NCBI GenBank assembly: GCA_000173575.1
Contig: ABYL01000058.1
Location: forward strand, 1-42,379
Source of the DNA: Burkholderia sp. H160
Lineage (GTDB): Bacteria; Pseudomonadota; Gammaproteobacteria; Burkholderiales; Burkholderiaceae
Direction of reading: 5' to 3'
Length of the DNA stretch: 42,379 nt
In this document: positions 42,201-42,379 of the stretch, piece by piece
How the letters are laid out: each line of letters starts with the position of its first letter
Numbering within the stretch: position 1 is the first letter of the stretch
Notes under the pieces: generated by a model
Told to the model about the DNA's origin: nothing
Seen by the model: only the letters and a program-made list of their open reading frames with translations
Database searches by the model: none
Translations under genes and position numbers: made by a program

Positions 42201-42332
42201 CGTCGGATAGTCGACGTTCGGCAGCGACGACACCGGCAGCACGCGCATCGCGATCAGACCGACGAGCACGAGCGCGATCATCAACAGCAGCGTCGCGACC
42301 GGGCGAAGAATGAACAGGCGGGAAATATTCAT
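39207..42332 (-). CDS. mdtB: RND multidrug efflux permease MdtB/MuxB-like
   Basis: This 1041-residue RND permease begins [20 protein letters not shown] and is the first permease of the pair. [21 protein letters not shown] holds the TM4 Asp pair, [24 protein letters not shown] the early periplasmic segment, and [21 protein letters not shown] and [19 protein letters not shown] further family blocks. No insertion is present, unlike MdtC. In E. coli MdtABC exports bile salts and novobiocin; MuxABC of Pseudomonas exports similar drugs. The substrate here is inferred from family only. The gene is followed by mdtC with a 4-nt overlap. Confidence 0.92.
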   Translation of the reverse strand: [1041 protein letters not shown]

Positions 42333-42347
42333 CGGCGCGGCGGTCCG

Positions 42348-42379
42348 TTACGACGAAGCAGCTTCGGACGTCGCCGCCG
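42348..42379 (-). CDS. Probable 3' end of mdtA/muxA (periplasmic adaptor), cut by the window edge
   Basis: A frame reading AATSEAASS then TAA (42348-42350) ends 15 nt before the mdtB start. In MdtABC/MuxABC operons the membrane-fusion subunit gene lies immediately upstream of mdtB, and Burkholderia versions often end in Ala/Ser-rich tails, which this short peptide fits. A second frame (ending KLLRRNGPPRR, stop overlapping the mdtB ATG) is also open to the edge, so the frame choice is not certain. Only about nine codons are visible. Confidence 0.4.
   Translation of the reverse strand, partial: AATSEAASS

Noticed and set aside
1-42379. CRISPR arrays, tRNA or rRNA genes, phage attachment sites
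   Set aside because: I saw no regularly spaced repeats, cloverleaf-type sequences or rRNA segments by eye. A tRNAscan or covariance search would be decisive.

Overview
The window is high-GC DNA with the gene content and codon style of a Burkholderiaceae member, most likely Paraburkholderia or Burkholderia. The pointers are the enuR-eutBC-doeBXCD ectoine cluster, the MdtABC/MuxABC-type RND pump with its own outer-membrane subunit, and the many divergent regulator/oxidoreductase pairs. This assignment is inferred from gene content, not from a marker gene.

Left edge (1-2.07 kb): an accessory patch of lower GC. It holds the start of an unknown gene running off the window, a decayed IS4-family transposase, and a stand-alone M35 (aspzincin) metallopeptidase domain whose 3' end overlaps a small OmpA-like lipoprotein gene. 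An intrinsic terminator follows.

Ectoine block (2.08-10.4 kb, minus strand): read in transcription order, enuR (MocR regulator), eutB, eutC, doeB, doeX (Lrp/AsnC), doeC (aldehyde dehydrogenase) and doeD (aminotransferase). It encodes the lower part of (hydroxy)ectoine catabolism. The ring-opening hydrolase (doeA/eutD), eutA and a transporter are not in the window. The same 11-mer, TATTGTCCTAG, lies upstream of both eutB and enuR and is a candidate EnuR box.

Cyclic nucleotide block (10.6-16.3 kb): a large SAM-cyclase-ATPase-TPR protein, laid out like soluble adenylyl cyclase, is divergent from a SulP anion transporter that carries STAS and cyclic-nucleotide-binding domains. This suggests a production/response pair.

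Accessory metabolism (16.3-31.7 kb): a MEKHLA-domain protein, a DUF899 protein, a minus-strand operon (GGCT-like, PhzF, GST) divergent from a second MocR regulator with a perfect 23-bp palindrome, and four small orphan genes that look like an immunity-type cluster. Next come a wrecked gene, then LysR/MDR, HxlR/SDR (both damaged), SDR/AraC and membrane protein/AraC divergent pairs, then a PF06042 nucleotidyltransferase. Several remnants show this stretch has been through deletions.

Right block (31.7-42.4 kb, minus strand): mdtA (only its 3' tip), mdtB, mdtC and an OprM/NodT-type outer-membrane lipoprotein, tightly coupled to a two-gene short-chain CHR (chromate) transporter. A DinB-fold protein and a leaderless EhuB-like substrate-binding protein follow. 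MdtC has an unusual Ser/Thr/Asn-rich insertion of about 70 residues.
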